This document shows positions 61,618-64,000 of a DNA stretch of 64,000 nt, piece by piece. The notes below the pieces were generated by a model. It did no database searches, was not told where the DNA came from, and saw nothing but the letters and a program-made list of their open reading frames with translations. Both the position numbers and the translations under genes were made by a program. Within the stretch, counting starts at the first letter, position 1, and every line of letters begins with the position of its first letter. The stretch comes from Ensifer sp. WSM1721 (GTDB taxonomy: Bacteria > Pseudomonadota > Alphaproteobacteria > Rhizobiales > Rhizobiaceae): assembly GCF_000513895.2 (NCBI RefSeq), contig NZ_CP165785.1:62001-126000 (forward strand), written 5' to 3'.

Positions 61618-63036
61618 CTACCTTCGGGCGGCGCTAAGGCTCTTGGCGATTTCGGTGATGACCTCGAAGGCCGTTTCGGCATCCTCCTCGGTCATGTCGA
61701 ACTGTCCGGCCTGGAATCGGATCGCCACGCGCCCGTCGACGCGGGTCTGAGTGAGATAGATCCGCCCGTCATCATTGATGGCGTTGACGAGGGCGAGGTT
61801 GTGAGCGTCGAGGTCGCCACTGCCCATGTGCCGGAACGAGAAAAGTGAGAAGATTGGCCTGGTGACGATCTCAAATCCATTCTCCTTGCCGAGCCGCTCG
61901 GCGAGTTTCGCCGCCCAGGCGACGTGGTTGCGGATCATGCCCTTGAGTCCCTCCAGCCCATGGAAGCGCAAGAGGAACCAAAGTTTCAGCGCCCGGAAAC
62001 GCCGGCCAAGCGGCACCGTCCATTCGGAATAGTTGATGATCCCGTCCTTCCCGTGGGTCTTCAAATATTCGGGCTTGATCGCCAGCGTGCGAACCAGGTC
62101 GTCCGGGCTACGGATGAAATGCGCCGAGCAGTCGAACTGAGCGCCGAGCCATTTGTGTGGGTTGAAGACGACGGAGTCGGCCTCCCCGACTCCGTCCCAC
62201 AGAGGGCGGAACTCCTCGCAGATCATCGCCGCACCGGCCCAGGCCGCGTCCACATGCACGTAAAGACCGTGGGCATGGGCGATCCGAACCACTTCGGCGA
62301 TATTGTCACACGCCCCGGTGCTTGTGCCGCCAGTGCAGGCGATGACACCGGCAGGCACATAGCCGGCCGCCTTGTCGCGGAGGATCGCCGCTTCAAGTGC
62401 CGCACAATCCATCGAACGATATTCGCCCTGCACCGGAATTCGCACGAGATTGTCCTCGCCGATGCCGGAGACCCAGACGGCGCGATCGATCGACGTGTGG
62501 ACCTGATCCGAGGAATAGACGCGCAGGCGTGGATTGGCGCTAAGCCCTGCCTTGTTGCCGTTCCAGGCAAGCGCGCGCTCGCGCATGACGAGGACGGCAG
62601 AAAGCGTTGCCGAGGAGGCGGAATCCTGGATCACCCCGGCAAAGCCCTCGGGCAGGCCGATCGCCTGGCGCAGCCAGTCCAGAACCTTGGTTTCAAGCTC
62701 GGTTGCGGCAGGCGAAGTCTGCCAGAGCATGCACTGGGCGGCGATTGCTGACACGAGATACTCGGCGACGACGGACACCGGCGCCGCGTTCGCCGGAAAA
62801 TAGGCGAAGAAGCGCGGATGCTGCCAGTGTGTCATCCCAGGCATGATGATCCTCTCGAAATCGGCAAAGATCGCTTCCATGCTCTCACCGGCCTGCGGCG
62901 GGGCGACTGGTAGCTGCGCGGCGATGTCGCCAGGCGCCGTTTGGGCGCGCACGGGGCGGTCGCGGAGCGACGCCCGGTAGGCGGCGCCCCATTCCGCGGC
63001 CTTTTTTGACCATTCGGCGAAGGTGGCTTCATCCAT
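61618..63036 (-). CDS. Aromatic-L-amino-acid decarboxylase (PLP group II, 472 aa)
   Basis: Group II decarboxylase of the DOPA/tyrosine/tryptophan type. PLP-stacking His180 (DQVHTSI), Asp263 (HVDAAWAG) and Schiff-base Lys295 (NPHKWLG) are all present; length 472 is typical. It converts an aromatic amino acid to the amine and CO2. Being inside the homoprotocatechuate operon, it probably starts tyrosine, DOPA or dopamine-type degradation by way of an arylacetaldehyde, but no amine oxidase or aldehyde dehydrogenase is visible here. GAGGAAACAAAGAG precedes ATG 63036; the FAH-family gene follows after five bases. Confidence 0.88.
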   Translation of the reverse strand: MDEATFAEWSKKAAEWGAAYRASLRDRPVRAQTAPGDIAAQLPVAPPQAGESMEAIFADFERIIMPGMTHWQHPRFFAYFPANAAPVSVVAEYLVSAIAAQCMLWQTSPAATELETKVLDWLRQAIGLPEGFAGVIQDSASSATLSAVLVMRERALAWNGNKAGLSANPRLRVYSSDQVHTSIDRAVWVSGIGEDNLVRIPVQGEYRSMDCAALEAAILRDKAAGYVPAGVIACTGGTSTGACDNIAEVVRIAHAHGLYVHVDAAWAGAAMICEEFRPLWDGVGEADSVVFNPHKWLGAQFDCSAHFIRSPDDLVRTLAIKPEYLKTHGKDGIINYSEWTVPLGRRFRALKLWFLLRFHGLEGLKGMIRNHVAWAAKLAERLGKENGFEIVTRPIFSLFSFRHMGSGDLDAHNLALVNAINDDGRIYLTQTRVDGRVAIRFQAGQFDMTEEDAETAFEVITEIAKSLSAARR

Positions 63037-63113
63037 CTCTTTGTTTCCTCGCGGACATTGCTGAATGTTTCGACGGGCGCGTGTTTTCGCCCGGCGCGCT
63101 GAGCGGCCGATCG

Positions 63114-64000
63114 TCAGGGTGCGATGATCGGCTGCGCCTCCAGCACGGAGTCCATCACGGCGGCCCCGGCGAATAGGCTGCCATGTTCAAACCAGGATTT
63201 CGGCGCCGGTGCGCCCCAGAGCGTCTGTCGCTGCGGGTCCTTCAGGTCCCACTTGATCGGCTCGAGGTCCGGATCGACCGTCTGGTAGTCAGAGCAGTAG
63301 ATCTCGATGCGGTGACCGTCCGGGTCGAGGATGTAAAGGAAGAAGGCGTTGGAGATGCCGTGGCGGCCGGGGCCGCGCTCGATGTTGGACACCCAGCCGG
63401 TCGTCGACATCAGATCGAGCAGGTCAATGATATTGAGCGGAGTTGGCACCCAGAAGGCAGTGTGATGCAGGCGGGGCCCGCGGCCGTTGGTGAAGGCGAT
63501 GTCGTGGACACCGCCCTTGCGGTGTGTCCAGGCGGCCCAGAGACGACCGGTTTCCTCGTCCTCGGTGTATTCGGTCACTCGGAAACCGAGCTCGTTGTAG
63601 AAGGCGACGCTCTCATCGACATCCGGCGAGAAGCAGTTGAAATGATCGATGCGGAGCGGCTTGACACCCCTGTAGAGCGCGTATTGCTGGTGGATCGGCG
63701 CCAGCCGGTCCATCTTCGAATAGAACTCGAGCGGAATGCCAAGGGGATCGCGGGTGCGAAAGCTGCGGGCCTGATAGGGACGCTCCACCCATTCGACCGG
63801 CAGGTCCTTGCCTTTGAAGAAATGTGCCGCCTTATCGAGGTCCTCCTCGCTGAAGACCTTGAAGCCGAGGTCGCGGGCCTCCGCCTTGTCGGATTTCTTC
63901 AAGACGATGCAATGGTGGCCGCGCTCCTCCATGGCGCGCAGATAGATCGTGTCCGAAGTCTCGTCGGTCACCTGCAGGCCGAGCGTGTCGACATAGAAGG
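63114..64000 (-). CDS. hpaD: 3,4-dihydroxyphenylacetate 2,3-dioxygenase HpaD (partial, N-terminus beyond right edge)
   Basis: The frame is open from the window end (FYVDTLGLQV upstream of an internal GTG) to the stop at 63114, about 295 codons. Two-domain vicinal-oxygen-chelate dioxygenase. Fe(II) ligands are His in RIDHFNCF, His in LHHTAFWV and Glu in HRIEIYCSD. This matches Brevibacterium/Arthrobacter-type homoprotocatechuate dioxygenase, which opens the ring of 3,4-dihydroxyphenylacetate by meta cleavage. It is the most upstream visible gene of the leftward operon; the start and any hpaE/hpaF lie to the right. Confidence 0.9.
   Translation of the reverse strand, partial: FYVDTLGLQVTDETSDTIYLRAMEERGHHCIVLKKSDKAEARDLGFKVFSEEDLDKAAHFFKGKDLPVEWVERPYQARSFRTRDPLGIPLEFYSKMDRLAPIHQQYALYRGVKPLRIDHFNCFSPDVDESVAFYNELGFRVTEYTEDEETGRLWAAWTHRKGGVHDIAFTNGRGPRLHHTAFWVPTPLNIIDLLDLMSTTGWVSNIERGPGRHGISNAFFLYILDPDGHRIEIYCSDYQTVDPDLEPIKWDLKDPQRQTLWGAPAPKSWFEHGSLFAGAAVMDSVLEAQPIIAP

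Overview
The window is a high-G+C stretch of an alphaproteobacterial, most likely rhizobial (Rhizobiaceae/Phyllobacteriaceae-type), replicon. The grounds are an Aap-type amino-acid ABC operon in the order J-Q-M-P, a choline-sulfatase-like gene, many FCD-type GntR regulators, Tat-exported solute-binding proteins and tightly packed operons with 4-base ATGA/GTGA overlaps. There are no rRNA, tRNA, phage, IS or CRISPR signatures and no housekeeping genes. Almost every gene is a transporter, a catabolic enzyme or a local regulator, which fits the accessory catabolic part of a chromosome or megaplasmid.

Layout. (1) 1-12.2 kb: a GntR/FCD regulator sits between a leftward operon (MOFRL-type glycerate kinase, an enolase homologue with a rebuilt active site, an ornithine-cyclodeaminase-family protein cut by the left edge) and a rightward operon (amino-acid ABC transporter, cytoplasmic choline-sulfatase-like enzyme, proline-racemase-family enzyme with a Ser/Cys pair). 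Palindromic operators link the two sides. (2) 12.3-20.6 kb: a TetR regulator diverges from an NMT1/SsuA-type ABC importer, a HyuA/HyuB hydantoinase-oxoprolinase pair and a TIM-barrel isomerase. (3) 20.6-25.0 kb: DadA-like oxidase and tautomerase, divergent from a shikimate-dehydrogenase-like gene, plus two GntR/FCD regulators. (4) 25.1-38.4 kb: a YdiJ-type D-2-hydroxyacid dehydrogenase, divergent from an eight-gene operon (two SDRs, a ThDP enzyme, a second HyuA/HyuB pair, an aminotransferase, a uronate-dehydrogenase-like SDR, a DAO-type oxidase).

(5) 38.7-42.9 kb: diaminopropionate ammonia-lyase with two M20 amidohydrolases and a divergent Lrp regulator. (6) 43.0-43.6 kb: a decaying RelBE-type toxin-antitoxin remnant. 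(7) 43.7-51.5 kb: ROK repressor, sugar ABC transporter and GH42 beta-galactosidase. (8) 52-58.5 kb: an amino-acid-type ABC transporter split over two divergent units with an SDR, a GntR/FCD regulator and a fumarate-reductase/KstD-type flavoprotein. (9) 58.6-64 kb: a homoprotocatechuate meta-cleavage cluster (hpaR, hpaI, hpaH, FAH-family enzyme, hpaD cut by the right edge) with an aromatic amino acid decarboxylase in the operon.

The strongest candidates for undescribed biology are the enolase-like/kinase/sulfatase/racemase locus (1) and the oxoprolinase-ThDP-aminotransferase operon (4). Family assignments are from sequence motifs recalled by eye; no database search was run.
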